Shown in pieces: positions 8,653 through 17,932 of a DNA stretch of 47,987 nt (the first letter of the stretch is position 1; the number at the start of each line of letters is the position of its first letter). The DNA comes from Lachnospiraceae bacterium (GTDB lineage Bacteria; Bacillota; Clostridia; Lachnospirales; Lachnospiraceae). The stretch is taken from the NCBI GenBank assembly GCA_024690605.1, contig JAILOV010000007.1, forward strand, positions 1-47,987. The letters run 5' to 3'. Under the pieces are notes generated by a model. The model had not been told where the DNA came from. It did not search any database and worked only from the letters and a program-made list of their open reading frames with translations. The position numbers and the translations under genes were made by a program.

Positions 8653-9055
8653 TTCTGTTCCTGCTCTGCTGCGCTCTGACAACCCGTCGGATATGTTCCC
8701 TGTTAGCCGCCCGCTTTGCACTGGTCGTCTTTCCGAGCATGCCCCTGAATATCAGCGCATCCATATAGTTTGACTTCTCAAGTTCATCTTCGATCCACCA
8801 TCTCAGATCGTGTTCATCCAGATCCTGATATTCCAGAATGAGCGCCAGCGCCTCCGGTGACAGTTTTTTGGTCTCTCTCATATTATGAAAGCTGACCACA
8901 CCTTCCTCTCTGCCTTCCATGATCTGGATCAGCATATTCAGGATTGCCGAATATCTGTCCGCGATATCTTCGGTACCGTCATAAAGCATATGATGACCAC
9001 AGCGCTGTTCCGCGTCAATGATCTCCATCACGTGATCGGCAAGATCCTTCTTCAT
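8594..9055 (-). CDS. Unknown helical protein, probably the front half of the DUF616 protein
   Basis: 153 residues, charged and helical (MKKDLADHVMEIIDAEQRCG, LSPEALALILEYQDLDEHDL), ending in a basic stretch around REHIRRVVRAQQSRN. The start ATG overlaps the upstream stop as ATGA and uses GAGGAGGAA inside the upstream gene, so the two are translationally coupled. The last 20 or so codons read over the DNA that encodes the start of the DUF616 domain in another frame, which is not expected of an independent gene. If the frame were restored, this would be an N-terminal helical domain of a 356-residue transferase. I do not recognise the domain. Confidence 0.6.
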   Translation of the reverse strand: MKKDLADHVMEIIDAEQRCGHHMLYDGTEDIADRYSAILNMLIQIMEGREEGVVSFHNMRETKKLSPEALALILEYQDLDEHDLRWWIEDELEKSNYMDALIFRGMLGKTTSAKRAANREHIRRVVRAQQSRNRNAEHAFTGKGCLHRDHRRL

Positions 9056-10467
9056 CGTTCCTCCTCACAGTCCGTGAAAAACAATCGTTCCACATTCTTC
9101 CTGAAAATCTGTTTCTCCGCGCGGATCGCTTCCCGATAGGCGTCGTATCGGTGCTTTTCCCTGTCATAATCCGAAAGACATCCGCGGATCGCCCGCAGGA
9201 TCTCTTCCGTTTCAGTTTCCTCTTCGAAGAAGCGGTACTCTTCCGGAATGCCGACATCCTGACTGTATGCCGCCGATCCCTGTCGACCGGTGATCACACA
9301 GCAGCCGCACATGGCCGCTTCTCTGGGCATCCTGTCCTTGCCGGGATGCGTACCAAAATCGATATAGACTTTAGAGTGACACATCAGGTCCTGCACCTGC
9401 GCGGCGGACATGTTCTGCAGCGGCACCCACTGAAGCTCCGGCGCCGCTTTCATCAATTTCTCCGTAAACGCGATCCCCCGCTTCGGACTATACAGGACAC
9501 GATCTTCCCGATCCGTGATCCGCAGATAGTCCTCTTCGAAATAGCGCGCGCTGATGTAATCCGACAGCGGTGACAGTGTCCTCGGCAAAACACCGTTGCA
9601 GATACAGAATTCCCGCGCATGGACGGACTGATAGAGATTGTGCGGAACGCACTGACGGATGAACTTCCAAAGCATATCCAGCGATTCCGGCGGATATGTC
9701 GGTGCGAAATTGTCGGCGGACAGCCACCAGAGAAAGACTTCCGATCGGACAAGCGGCGCCAGATACTCCACGAAGATCTCGGGAGCGACAACGGCTGTGC
9801 CTTCCGCGTCCACGATGTCCTCTGCCCTGACGATATGACCGGCCACATAGGGGATCAGATCCGGATTGCCATATATTTCCTTATCCTCTGTCCAGACATA
9901 GGCGATGTCCGCATGACCACCCAGCACATTGATGCAGTGGACCAGCTGATGAAGCACCTCGGGACCGCCGGAACGATACAGAGCAGGACAAAGAACATAG
10001 ACTCTGTCAAAACGCGGTCGCAGATCCTGTCCCGATACAGGAAGGAAATCCGGATCCTCCGCCGGCCGCGCCATCCGGTACAGCGGCACGTCCAGCGGCG
10101 TCACTTCGGCAAATCCGCACATCTGACAGGTATTCAGAAAGGATAGGACCGTGTACCGTTCATGATCACAGATACACAGGGCTGTTCCTTCCTGCTTCAG
10201 CGCAGCGCACCATCTCCGCATGATCTCCGGCAGTCCGGCAGATGCGCAGACGTCTGCCGAAAACAGAAGCACGTCCACCCTGTTCTCATAATCCGCGACG
10301 AAGTAATCCGGATCTTCCATCCACCAGATCGTCGAATCCGGGTATTTCTCTGTGATCTCTTCAGCAAGACGGCGGCCGTCCGCTCCCAGAACGCAAAGAT
10401 CCCGGACCGTCGCACGATCCTCCGGAAGATATTGCAGATATTTCTTTTCCAGTTCTCTGTCGATCAC
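9052..10467 (-). CDS. Putative glycosyltransferase with methyltransferase-like N-terminal half (paralogue B)
   Basis: 471 residues with the same two-part layout as the gene at 1572-3068. Residues about 20-140 form the Rossmann-like front half (VRDLCVLGADGRRLAEEI, IWWMEDPDYF, ALKQEGTALCICDH). From about 155 the GT-B-like half starts with VYVLCPALYRSGGPEVLHQL and carries KVYIDFGTHPGKDRMPREAA plus GCCVITGRQGSAA near residue 385. Shared blocks YVAGHI-R-EDIVD and LSDYI confirm common descent, while the front halves have diverged more. The start is GTG, with GGGAGG about 12 bases upstream. It follows the acetyltransferase gene by 36 bases and overlaps the next gene by four bases. Function as a transferase is inferred. 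Confidence 0.75.
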   Translation of the reverse strand: MIDRELEKKYLQYLPEDRATVRDLCVLGADGRRLAEEITEKYPDSTIWWMEDPDYFVADYENRVDVLLFSADVCASAGLPEIMRRWCAALKQEGTALCICDHERYTVLSFLNTCQMCGFAEVTPLDVPLYRMARPAEDPDFLPVSGQDLRPRFDRVYVLCPALYRSGGPEVLHQLVHCINVLGGHADIAYVWTEDKEIYGNPDLIPYVAGHIVRAEDIVDAEGTAVVAPEIFVEYLAPLVRSEVFLWWLSADNFAPTYPPESLDMLWKFIRQCVPHNLYQSVHAREFCICNGVLPRTLSPLSDYISARYFEEDYLRITDREDRVLYSPKRGIAFTEKLMKAAPELQWVPLQNMSAAQVQDLMCHSKVYIDFGTHPGKDRMPREAAMCGCCVITGRQGSAAYSQDVGIPEEYRFFEEETETEEILRAIRGCLSDYDREKHRYDAYREAIRAEKQIFRKNVERLFFTDCEEER

Positions 10468-10503
10468 GAAAGGACCCGGCCTCCCTGATACTCTTTTTGT
10501 TTC

Positions 10504-11124
10504 TCAGTCACCACCGACCACTCCGTCTTCCTTTAACCCCAGATACAGTTCCCACAGTTCGTCGATCCGCTCGCTCTGCAGAAGCGGGATCGCAACCAGG
10601 ATCGCTTCGTCCGGCCAGTCCCACCACCGGATCTCACAGAGCTTTTCGATCTGTTCCTCCGGAAAGCGATAGCGGATGTGCTTTGCCGGCACGCCGCCCG
10701 CGATGCTGTAAGGAGCGACATCCGATGTCACCAGCGCGTTCGCGGCAATGACCGCTCCATCCCCGATCTTCACGCCGGACAGGATCTTCGCGCCCGATCC
10801 GATCCACACATCGTTTCCGATGATGATATCGCCTTTACTGGCGGGATGTCCGGTGATCTCCGGAAAAAACGGCAGAACAGCATTAAACGGATACGTGGTG
10901 ATCCAGTCTACCCGATGCTCCCCTCCCAGTACAATGGTGACCCCCATGGCGATGGAACAGAATTTGCCGATCTCCAGTCGGGATTTCTCATCCCATTTCA
11001 TCACATAAGGGACGCCGTAACTGAAATCACCGGCCGTGATACATCCGCCCGTATACTGTTCCTGACTTCTTCGAACATTCTCACGATGTTCCCGGAATCC
11101 CTTCAGTTTGACCTCCATATCCAT
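10504..11124 (-). CDS. Hexapeptide-repeat acetyltransferase, CatB/XAT type
   Basis: 206 residues of left-handed beta-helix. Hexapeptide turns are visible in SRLEIGKFCSIAMGVTIVLG, then DIIIGNDVWIGSGAKILSGV and KIGDGAVIAANALVTSDVAP. The XAT subfamily signature GGEHRVDWITTYPFNAVLPF is present; the His of this loop is the usual general base. The C-terminal IRWWDWPDE segment is also typical. The family uses acetyl-CoA to O-acetylate small molecules or sugars. In this cluster the acceptor is more likely a glycan sugar than an antibiotic such as chloramphenicol (inference). ATG at 11124 follows GGGGAAG. Confidence 0.88.
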   Translation of the reverse strand: MDMEVKLKGFREHRENVRRSQEQYTGGCITAGDFSYGVPYVMKWDEKSRLEIGKFCSIAMGVTIVLGGEHRVDWITTYPFNAVLPFFPEITGHPASKGDIIIGNDVWIGSGAKILSGVKIGDGAVIAANALVTSDVAPYSIAGGVPAKHIRYRFPEEQIEKLCEIRWWDWPDEAILVAIPLLQSERIDELWELYLGLKEDGVVGGD

Positions 11125-11159
11125 CTTTTTCTTCCCCGTTCTCCGTCTGATTCCCGTGA

Positions 11160-12467
11160 TCAGATCGCCGCAGCGCGCAGCAGATACTGGAATGCCCGGT
11201 ACATGAATTCCTCGGCCCCCATATTGAGCGCCAGCAGGCGTCCGATCAGATCCTCCTGCGCCTTTGTTATGGGCGGCATGGTGTAGAAGATCTCGTCGAT
11301 CCGGTACCCCGCGATCGTGAACATGCGCGCGATCTCGTCAAACGTAAAGAAATGGATGTGCGTTCTGTCCAGCAACCCATATTCCGTGTAGGTAAAATTT
11401 CCCTTCAGCAGGTTTTCCATCACGGTAATGTGCATGAGGTTGGGAATGCTGGCAACCACATAGCCACCCGGTACAAGATACTGCCGCATTTTTCGCAGGA
11501 TTCCCTGAGGATCCAGCAGGTGCTCGAGAATGTCCCCGCACAGGATGCAGTCAAAGGAATACTTCGGCCACGGCAGTTCTTCATTTTCCAGATCGATCAC
11601 ACGGGCATCGGAAAAGAAGGACGCGATCCCCACAGCGGCAGCGTTGATATCGCAGCCAAAGATCTCGGCGTTTGGATACCGTTCTTTGACACTGTACAGG
11701 GTTGCTCCGCAGCTGCACCCGATCTCCAGCACACGCATGACCGGCTTGTCGCAGGGGAGCATGTAATCGATCAGGTTCGTGTTTGCGACCAGATTAACAT
11801 AGTGGACACCCCATTTGGATTCAAAATGTCGGATGTCCGCATCATACACATCATCTTCCCGGCCCGCACATCCGGGTACCACGCGATGTTCTGCCCTTTC
11901 GCATATACCCATCTTCCACTTGCGTGACCGCATGACCTGCAGAAACCAGTCCTTGAGCACCTCTCTCTTTCCGTACAATGCGCGGTCAACTCCGCCAAGT
12001 TCCTCCAGTGCGGCACGTCGGATGCACAAAACCTCCGATTCCAGATAGAGTGTGTGCTGGATCCCGTTCTCCGACGCGTCGGTGACGGCCCCCTGCACAA
12101 AATAATTGAAATCCGGGAAGATGCCGCCGACAGCCGCCAGATCCGGTTCCACGGAGAAAACCTCCGTCAGAGCAGTCAGACAGGATTCCGTTACCGGAAA
12201 GCGATCCGTCGTCAGATACAGATCGTCCCCTTTCGGCGCTGTCTCCTGCACCTTTGTCAGCAGTTCCCCATAAGAAAACGGCGTTTTTTCGTCTTTGGGC
12301 CGGAATGCGATCACATGCTCGGCCTCCGCCCACGGGGTCAGGGCGAACCCCGGCGTGAAGTCCACGAGGATCAGTCCCCCGTCTCTGCACAGGGGATTCT
12401 CCCGGATCTCACTGATCCGATCCCTGGCTTCTTTTTCATGTCCGGCAAACAACACCACTGATATCAT
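11160..12467 (-). CDS. Two-domain protein: GT2-like front, SAM methyltransferase back
   Basis: 435 residues. Residues about 1-210 resemble a reduced GT2 domain (MISVVLFAGHEKEARDRISE, LYLTTDRFPV, EVLCIRRAALEELGGVDRAL) without an obvious DxD. Residues about 240-400 are a class I methyltransferase: VLEIGCSCGATLYSV (246-260) is motif I, IFGCDINAAAV holds the ribose-binding acidic residue, FDCILCGDILEHLLDPQGIL is motif II, and YLVPGGYVVASIPN is motif III. The HFFTFDEI segment is common in sugar methyltransferases of O-antigen clusters. It probably methylates a glycan sugar, with the first half positioning the substrate or adding another sugar. GAGGA precedes ATG 12467. Stop-to-start gap to the CgeB-like gene is 9 bases. 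Confidence 0.85.
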   Translation of the reverse strand: MISVVLFAGHEKEARDRISEIRENPLCRDGGLILVDFTPGFALTPWAEAEHVIAFRPKDEKTPFSYGELLTKVQETAPKGDDLYLTTDRFPVTESCLTALTEVFSVEPDLAAVGGIFPDFNYFVQGAVTDASENGIQHTLYLESEVLCIRRAALEELGGVDRALYGKREVLKDWFLQVMRSRKWKMGICERAEHRVVPGCAGREDDVYDADIRHFESKWGVHYVNLVANTNLIDYMLPCDKPVMRVLEIGCSCGATLYSVKERYPNAEIFGCDINAAAVGIASFFSDARVIDLENEELPWPKYSFDCILCGDILEHLLDPQGILRKMRQYLVPGGYVVASIPNLMHITVMENLLKGNFTYTEYGLLDRTHIHFFTFDEIARMFTIAGYRIDEIFYTMPPITKAQEDLIGRLLALNMGAEEFMYRAFQYLLRAAAI

Positions 12468-12476
12468 CTTTTTTCC

Positions 12477-13679
12477 TCATTCTTTCTTTGATCCTGTATC
12501 CGTCATTCTCCCGATCATCTCCGCCACCCGGTGCAGGATGAGGTGCTTCTCTCTCACCTCGTGATAACCCGCGCGGGCGACCTCTTTTCTCTCGTCCTCA
12601 TGCGACAGCCAGTAGCGCACCTTTTCGACCAGCTCCGCCGGATCCTCGTAGACATCCAGATGTCTGCCGATCTGCAGCTGCTCCGGGATCTCCGCCTGCG
12701 CGTTTGAGAGCAGGAATCCGCCGCTCCCCAGCACATCCCAGATCCGCTGGGGGAGACCCGTGCGGATCGCCCGCATCGTGGGATTCAGATTGATCCTGCT
12801 CCTGCGGAAGATGAGCGGCATCTCGGTCGTGGAATTCACGCCCCCGTGGCAGACCACGCCGTTCAGCTCTCCCGTTTCGCTCTGCGTGAACAGATGCACC
12901 TGCCCCGCGTCGAGATGAGAAGACAGTGTGTTCAGCAGGTCCACGCGGTCCCTGCTCGTGAGATGATCGCTCAGATAGTGATCGACCGTGAAGCACCGCG
13001 AGATGTCACGCACGCTGCGTTCGGAAGGCCGGAAGGCCGGATCCGCCCCGCGGAAGGCCGTGACATCCGCATCCGTCAGTTTCTTCTCCAAAAGATCCAG
13101 CCCCGGGATCGGCTGCTGCTCATCGAGCAGTTCCTCCATGCGCGCCCGTCTGTCAGGCGCCATCGTAAGTCCGGCCCAGGCGTCCTTTTCGTTGTAGAGC
13201 GATCCGACAAAGGCTACGTCGCGGTCATAGGTCTCATTGTTCTCGAATTCCGCGAACGGACCGATCGCCGCCTCGATCCGGTCCACATCGGCGCCGAGAG
13301 AGAGATGAAAGATCCCCGCAGGATTCTCATCGCGGATCGACAGGTACTGCGCCCGGTCAAACAGGAAAACGCGGTTGCAGGCATTGCGGATCGTCACATC
13401 ATAGATCTCAAACACGGGACAGTCTACGCTGACCGATGTGTAGATCGCATGAAAACGGTCGCAGACCATGGAGATGAACGGAAAATAATTGATGGAAAAA
13501 ACAAACAGCGGACGGTGAACGGCGATCAGCTCCGCGAGCGCCGTCATCTTCCGCTCCAGTGTGGCATCCCGCAGCTCCCTGTCCTGCCGGCATTCGACCA
13601 CGGTCAGACCCAGTGCACGGAAAGCATCAATGTAGCCGGGCTCGCAGATGCTGTTGTAGCGGTAGACGATGACGGTCAT
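12477..13679 (-). CDS. CgeB-like glycosyltransferase (GT-B)
   Basis: 400 residues from the ATG at 13679, which overlaps the stop of the upstream hypB-type gene as ATGA; in-frame ATGs further up lie inside that gene. MTVIVYRYNSICEPGYIDAF opens a GT-B N-terminal half. The C-terminal half carries RTGLPQRIWDVLGSGGFLLS, then LDVYEDPAELVEKVRYWL and GYHEVREKHLILHRVAEM, the hallmark of the CgeB/Glyco_trans_1_2 group. In Bacillus, CgeB helps form the spore outer glycan layer; related proteins occur in flagellin and surface glycan clusters. No signal peptide. No strong ribosome binding site is seen, so it probably depends on coupling to the gene before it. Confidence 0.85.
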   Translation of the reverse strand: MTVIVYRYNSICEPGYIDAFRALGLTVVECRQDRELRDATLERKMTALAELIAVHRPLFVFSINYFPFISMVCDRFHAIYTSVSVDCPVFEIYDVTIRNACNRVFLFDRAQYLSIRDENPAGIFHLSLGADVDRIEAAIGPFAEFENNETYDRDVAFVGSLYNEKDAWAGLTMAPDRRARMEELLDEQQPIPGLDLLEKKLTDADVTAFRGADPAFRPSERSVRDISRCFTVDHYLSDHLTSRDRVDLLNTLSSHLDAGQVHLFTQSETGELNGVVCHGGVNSTTEMPLIFRRSRINLNPTMRAIRTGLPQRIWDVLGSGGFLLSNAQAEIPEQLQIGRHLDVYEDPAELVEKVRYWLSHEDERKEVARAGYHEVREKHLILHRVAEMIGRMTDTGSKKE

Positions 13680-14344
13680 GTCTTTGTGTCTTTCCATTCC
13701 GCCATTCGCTTGCGGATCCACTCTTCCAGCGCCGCCATGCCTTCGCCCGTCTTTGCCGAGACGGGAAAGATCCGGATGGCGGGATTGAGCCGCTTTGCGC
13801 GCTCCTCACACTTCTTCAGATCAAAATCAAAAAAGGAAAGCGCGTCGGTCTTGGTGACGATGAGCGCGTCGCTCTCCGAGAACATGAGCGGATACTTGAG
13901 CGGTTTGTCATCCCCCTCCGTGACCGACAGGAGCATGACATTGCAACCCGCTCCCGTGTCAAATTCCGCGGGACAGATCAGATTGCCGACATTTTCCAGA
14001 AAGACAAGATCCAGATCTCCCGTTCCCATCTCATCGAGCGCAGCGGCTGTCATGCCGGCATCCATGTGACACATGCCGTCCGTGTGCGCCTGGATGGAAC
14101 GGGCGCCCAGCGCCTCAATCCGCTCCGCGTCCACCGAAGCGTCGATATCCGCCTCCAGCACGCCGATGCGCACCTCTTTGCCGATATCCCCGATGATCCG
14201 TGACAGGAGCGTCGTCTTGCCGGAGCCCGGCGAAGACATCACATTGATCATCAGCGTGCCTGCCGCCTTCATGCGCGCGCGCAGGGCGTCGGCATCACGG
14301 TCGTTGGATTCCGTCAGAGATTTGTGGAGTTCAATGATCTTCAT
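13676..14344 (-). CDS. hypB: HypB-type metal-binding GTPase, copy 1
   Basis: 222 residues of the SIMIBI GTPase family. The P-loop is SSPGSGKTTLL (about 37-47), LEADIDASVDAERIE follows, and the metal site residues C92, H93 and C124 are in GMCHMDAGM and NLICPAEFD. VTKTDALSFFDFDL matches the base-specificity region. HypB hydrolyses GTP to drive nickel transfer into [NiFe]-hydrogenase, usually with HypA. The E. coli N-terminal CxxCGC nickel site and the His-rich stretch of other HypBs are absent. It is one of two adjacent hypB-type genes (see 14364-15047), and no hypA, hypC-F, hydrogenase or urease gene is in view. AAAGG precedes the ATG. The GTPase assignment is secure; a role in nickel insertion here is not. 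Confidence 0.9.
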   Translation of the reverse strand: MKIIELHKSLTESNDRDADALRARMKAAGTLMINVMSSPGSGKTTLLSRIIGDIGKEVRIGVLEADIDASVDAERIEALGARSIQAHTDGMCHMDAGMTAAALDEMGTGDLDLVFLENVGNLICPAEFDTGAGCNVMLLSVTEGDDKPLKYPLMFSESDALIVTKTDALSFFDFDLKKCEERAKRLNPAIRIFPVSAKTGEGMAALEEWIRKRMAEWKDTKT

Positions 14345-14363
14345 GACAAACCTTTCATCCGTC

Positions 14364-15047
14364 TTATCGGTTTTTCCGAAATTCCGCCACGCGTCCGGCC
14401 AGAGCTTCCACCCATGCGTCGATCCCCTCTCCGGTCAGTGCCGAAAGCCGATGGATCTCGATCCGCGGGTTTCTCTCCCGCGCCCGCGCCGCGCATGCTT
14501 CAAAATCGAAATCGAAGATCGGTGCCGCGTCGATCTTGTTGATCAGCAGCATATCGCTCACCTCGAACATGAGCGGATATTTCAGCGGTTTATCATCCCC
14601 TTCGGGGACCGAGAGGATCATGACTTTTAAATGTGCGCCGACATCGAATTCCGCGGGGCACACGAGATTGCCGATATTCTCCAGAAACAGGATGTCCAGA
14701 CCGTCCGTCCCGAACCGCTCGATCCCCCGCGCGGTCATGTCGGCATCCATGTGGCAGCTCCCGCCGGTATGAAGCTGGATCACCCGGGCGCCGGTCTCCT
14801 CACGGATCCGCAGCGCGTCCACATCGCTGTCCACATCGGCTTCCATCACGCCGACACGAAAGCCCCTTTCCTCCAGCTTCCGGACGGTTCGCGTCAGAAG
14901 CGTCGTCTTCCCGGCTCCCGGGGAAGCCATGAGATTGACAAAAAAGAGGCCCTTTGCCGTGAGCTTTCCACGCAGCTCTTCCGCGTCTGCGTTCTGCTCC
15001 GCGAGAATGCGTTCCTTTACTTCGAGGATCTCCGGTTTTTCGGTCAT
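14364..15047 (-). CDS. hypB: HypB-type metal-binding GTPase, copy 2
   Basis: 227 residues, roughly half identical by eye to its neighbour at 13676-14344. P-loop ASPGAGKTTLL (41-51), MEADVDSDVDALRI, metal ligands C98-H99 in GSCHMDADM and C130 in NLVCPAEFD, and the INKIDAAPIFDFDF specificity region are all intact. Like copy 1 it lacks the N-terminal CxxCGC motif. ATG 15047 is chosen because AAAGGTGAC precedes it and the stop of the upstream GT2 gene is only one base away; the frame extends 25 codons into that gene. Both copies keep catalytic and metal residues, so neither looks like a decaying duplicate. HypB dimerises through its metal site, so a heterodimer is possible (inference). Confidence 0.9.
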   Translation of the reverse strand: MTEKPEILEVKERILAEQNADAEELRGKLTAKGLFFVNLMASPGAGKTTLLTRTVRKLEERGFRVGVMEADVDSDVDALRIREETGARVIQLHTGGSCHMDADMTARGIERFGTDGLDILFLENIGNLVCPAEFDVGAHLKVMILSVPEGDDKPLKYPLMFEVSDMLLINKIDAAPIFDFDFEACAARARERNPRIEIHRLSALTGEGIDAWVEALAGRVAEFRKNR

Positions 15048-15048
15048 G

Positions 15049-15984
15049 TCACCTTTCTCCGTCACAGTTGATGCTCTCCTGGATGACATAGAGCGGCCGG
15101 TCCTTGCTGATATCAAAGACATTGCCGAGATACAGCCCGATGATCCCCAGCGTGCTCAGGATCGCACCGCCGAAAAAGAACACGGCGGCAGCCAGCGTTG
15201 ACCAGCCCTCCGGATTGTTGTGGAAGGCAAAATAGGAGATCAGGACAAAGAGAATGTAGGCGACCGAACCCAGCGCCGCCACCATGCCGACCCAGACGGG
15301 AATGTAGAGGATCCTGTTGGAAAAGGTCGTCATCGCGCTGACGGCATAGCGCCACTTCTTCATAAAGGTGTAGGAGGATTTGCCCTCAAACCGCCACTCA
15401 TGCTCAAGATCCACATAATCACAGGCGTAGCCGAGCCACATGAGATACATCGTGAAATCCCTGCCGCGATCTCTGGATCTGCGGTACTGATCCGCCGCCC
15501 GTTTGCTGGCGATCAGAAAGGTTCCCAGTTCATAGTCAAACGAAAGCTCCGAGAAATAACTGAAGATCCGGTGAAACAGTTTCGACAGCCACTGTACCAC
15601 CAGCGGATCCTTGCGCTGATGTCTCCGCACGAACACGACATCACAGCCCTTCTCCCGGACAGTCCGGTAAAGTAGCGGGATGTTTTCCGGCGCGTCCTGC
15701 AGATCACAGTCCATGGTGACGATCCAGTTGCCTGTCGCCGCCCGCACACCCGCGGTGATCGCCTTGTCCTGGCCGCAGTTCTTTGTGAACCGGATCGCCT
15801 TCACGCGGGGATCCGCCTCCGCGACCTTTCTGACCTCGTCCCAGGAGCCCATGGCGTCGCAGTCGTCCACCATCACGATCTCATATTCGACACCCATGCC
15901 CGTGAGCGTTTCCGTCAGCCTTCGGTGCAGCTCCGGTATGGCAGCGGGGCAGCCGTAGACCGGTATGACTACGGAAATTTCCAT
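15049..15984 (-). CDS. Polyprenyl-phosphate glycosyltransferase (GT2, DPM1/GtrB/ArnC-like)
   Basis: 311 residues. MEISVVIPVYGCPAAIPELH opens the GT2 domain, with EIVMVDDCDAMGSWDEV and the diagnostic VTMDCDLQDAPENIPLL, whose DxD-like site binds the metal-nucleotide sugar. KAIRFTKNCGQDKAITAGVR is also typical of the subfamily. Two C-terminal membrane spans, near YIPVWVGMVAALGSVAYILF and AVFFFGGAILSTLGIIGLYL, anchor it. The family puts a sugar on undecaprenyl phosphate at the inner face of the membrane for later use outside by GT-C enzymes. It begins immediately after the uvrC stop (TGAATG), with its GGAGGAA site inside uvrC. Sugar identity is unknown. Confidence 0.9.
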   Translation of the reverse strand: MEISVVIPVYGCPAAIPELHRRLTETLTGMGVEYEIVMVDDCDAMGSWDEVRKVAEADPRVKAIRFTKNCGQDKAITAGVRAATGNWIVTMDCDLQDAPENIPLLYRTVREKGCDVVFVRRHQRKDPLVVQWLSKLFHRIFSYFSELSFDYELGTFLIASKRAADQYRRSRDRGRDFTMYLMWLGYACDYVDLEHEWRFEGKSSYTFMKKWRYAVSAMTTFSNRILYIPVWVGMVAALGSVAYILFVLISYFAFHNNPEGWSTLAAAVFFFGGAILSTLGIIGLYLGNVFDISKDRPLYVIQESINCDGER

Positions 15985-17932
15985 TCAGGTTTCCTCCGTA
16001 CCGCGGAAGTACCGGATGATCGCATCCGCTTCCCGTTCCCTGATCTCGGGCACCTGCATCAGCGTCTCCCTGTCCGCGTTCTTCACTTCTTCGATCGAAT
16101 CGAAATGGCGCATCAGCGCCTTGCGGCGTTTCTCGCCGATCCCCGGAATCTCATCGAGCACCGAGTGCACCTGTGCTTTGGAGCGCAGAGAGCGGTGATA
16201 CTCGATCGCGAACCGGTGCGCCTCATCCTGCATCCTGGTGATCAGCTTGAACCCTTCGCTGTCCTTTTCGATCGGCAGTTCCACATCATTATAATACAAT
16301 CCGCGCGTATTGTGGTGATCATCTTTCACCATGCCTGCGACGGGGATGTCAATCCCCAGCTCATCCAGAACCTCCAGCGCGATGTTGACCTGTCCCTTTC
16401 CGCCGTCCATCAGGATCAGATCCGGAAATCTCGTAAAGCTTCCGAACTTCTCATCGATCTCCCGGACCGACAGCTCCTGCGCCTCCTCCATGCCGTGCTT
16501 CAGGCGTCTGGTCAGAACCTCACGCATGCAGGCATAATCATCGGGTCCCGCCACAGTCTTGATCCGGAACTTGCGGTAATCGCTGCGCTTCGGTTTTCCT
16601 TTTTCAAAAACGATCATCGAGCCGACATTGGCAAAACCCGAGGTGTTGGAAATGTCATAGGCCTCCATGCGGGAAAGGTGCGGCAGTCCGAGAATGTCCG
16701 CGATCTCCCTGACCGCGCCGATGGTGCGGCCCTCCTCCCGCCGGATCCGTTCCCTGTCCCTGGTGAGGATCAGCCGGGCGTTCTCCTCCGCCAGCTGCAG
16801 CAGTTTGTTCTTCTGTCCCCGTTTCGGCACGACCAGATGCACGCGCTCTCCCTTGCGCGCGGAGAGCCATTCCTCCACCACCTCACTGTCCGCGATCTGC
16901 TCCTGCACGAAGAGTTCCTTGGGGATAAAAGGTGTTCCCGCGTAGAACTGCTTGACAAAGTCACCGAGCAGCCCCGCCCTGTCGTCGCTTTCCGCCTGTG
17001 TCAGGTAAAAGTGTTCCCTTCCGATCAGCCGTCCGTCACGCACAAAAAAGACCTGTGCCACCGCATCCTGCCCCTCGGCGAAGAGACCGATGATATCGCG
17101 GTCCACACCGTTCGCGTCATCCATCTTCTGCTTCTTCGTGACCGCCAGGATGCTCTCTCTGAGGTCGCGGAATCTCGCCGCCTCCTCAAAGGCAAGCTTT
17201 TCCGATGCCTCCTGCATCTTCGCTTCCAGGTCCTCCAACAGTCCGCCGATATCGCCGTTCAGGAAGGCGACCGCCTGCGCCACGCGCTCCGCGTAGTCCT
17301 CCCTGGTGATCCTGCCGATACAGGGCGCCGTGCACTGCTTCATGTGATAATTCAGACAGGCGCGGACCGGGCCTGACCCGGCGGACGCCCCCTTGGCGAA
17401 AGGCACCTCCCGCGAGCAGCTGCGCAGACCGAAAAGCTTGTTGATCAGATCGATCGTGTCACGCACGGCCTGTGCGCTCGTGAAGGGGCCGAAATACCGG
17501 GCGCCGTCTTTATTGACTTTGCGTGTGAACCGGATGCGCGGAAAGGTCTCCGCGGTGACCTTGATATAGGGATAGGTCTTGTCATCCTTGAGAAGTGTAT
17601 TGTAACGGGGACGATGTTCCTTGATCAGGTTGTTCTCGAGGACGAGCGCCTCCAGCTCGGAGTCCGTCACGATGACCTCGAAACGATCGATCTGCTCCAC
17701 CATGCGTTCGATCTGCGGTCCCCGGCCCACGATCCTGCGAAAATAGGAGTGCACGCGGTTGTTCAGATCGACCGCCTTGCCGACATACAGGATCGCGTCA
17801 CGCTTGTCACGCATGATGTAAACGCCCGGACGATGCGGGAGCTTCTTTAATTCCTGCTGAATATCGAAAGGAGCGGCTTCATCCGCAGATCCGGAAAAAG
17901 CCGCTTCCTCTTTCACATCGTTGTTCACGGGA

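Noticed and set aside
15925..17376. A 483-codon open frame antisense to uvrC
   Set aside because: Shadow of uvrC with no start signal and no recognisable domain.
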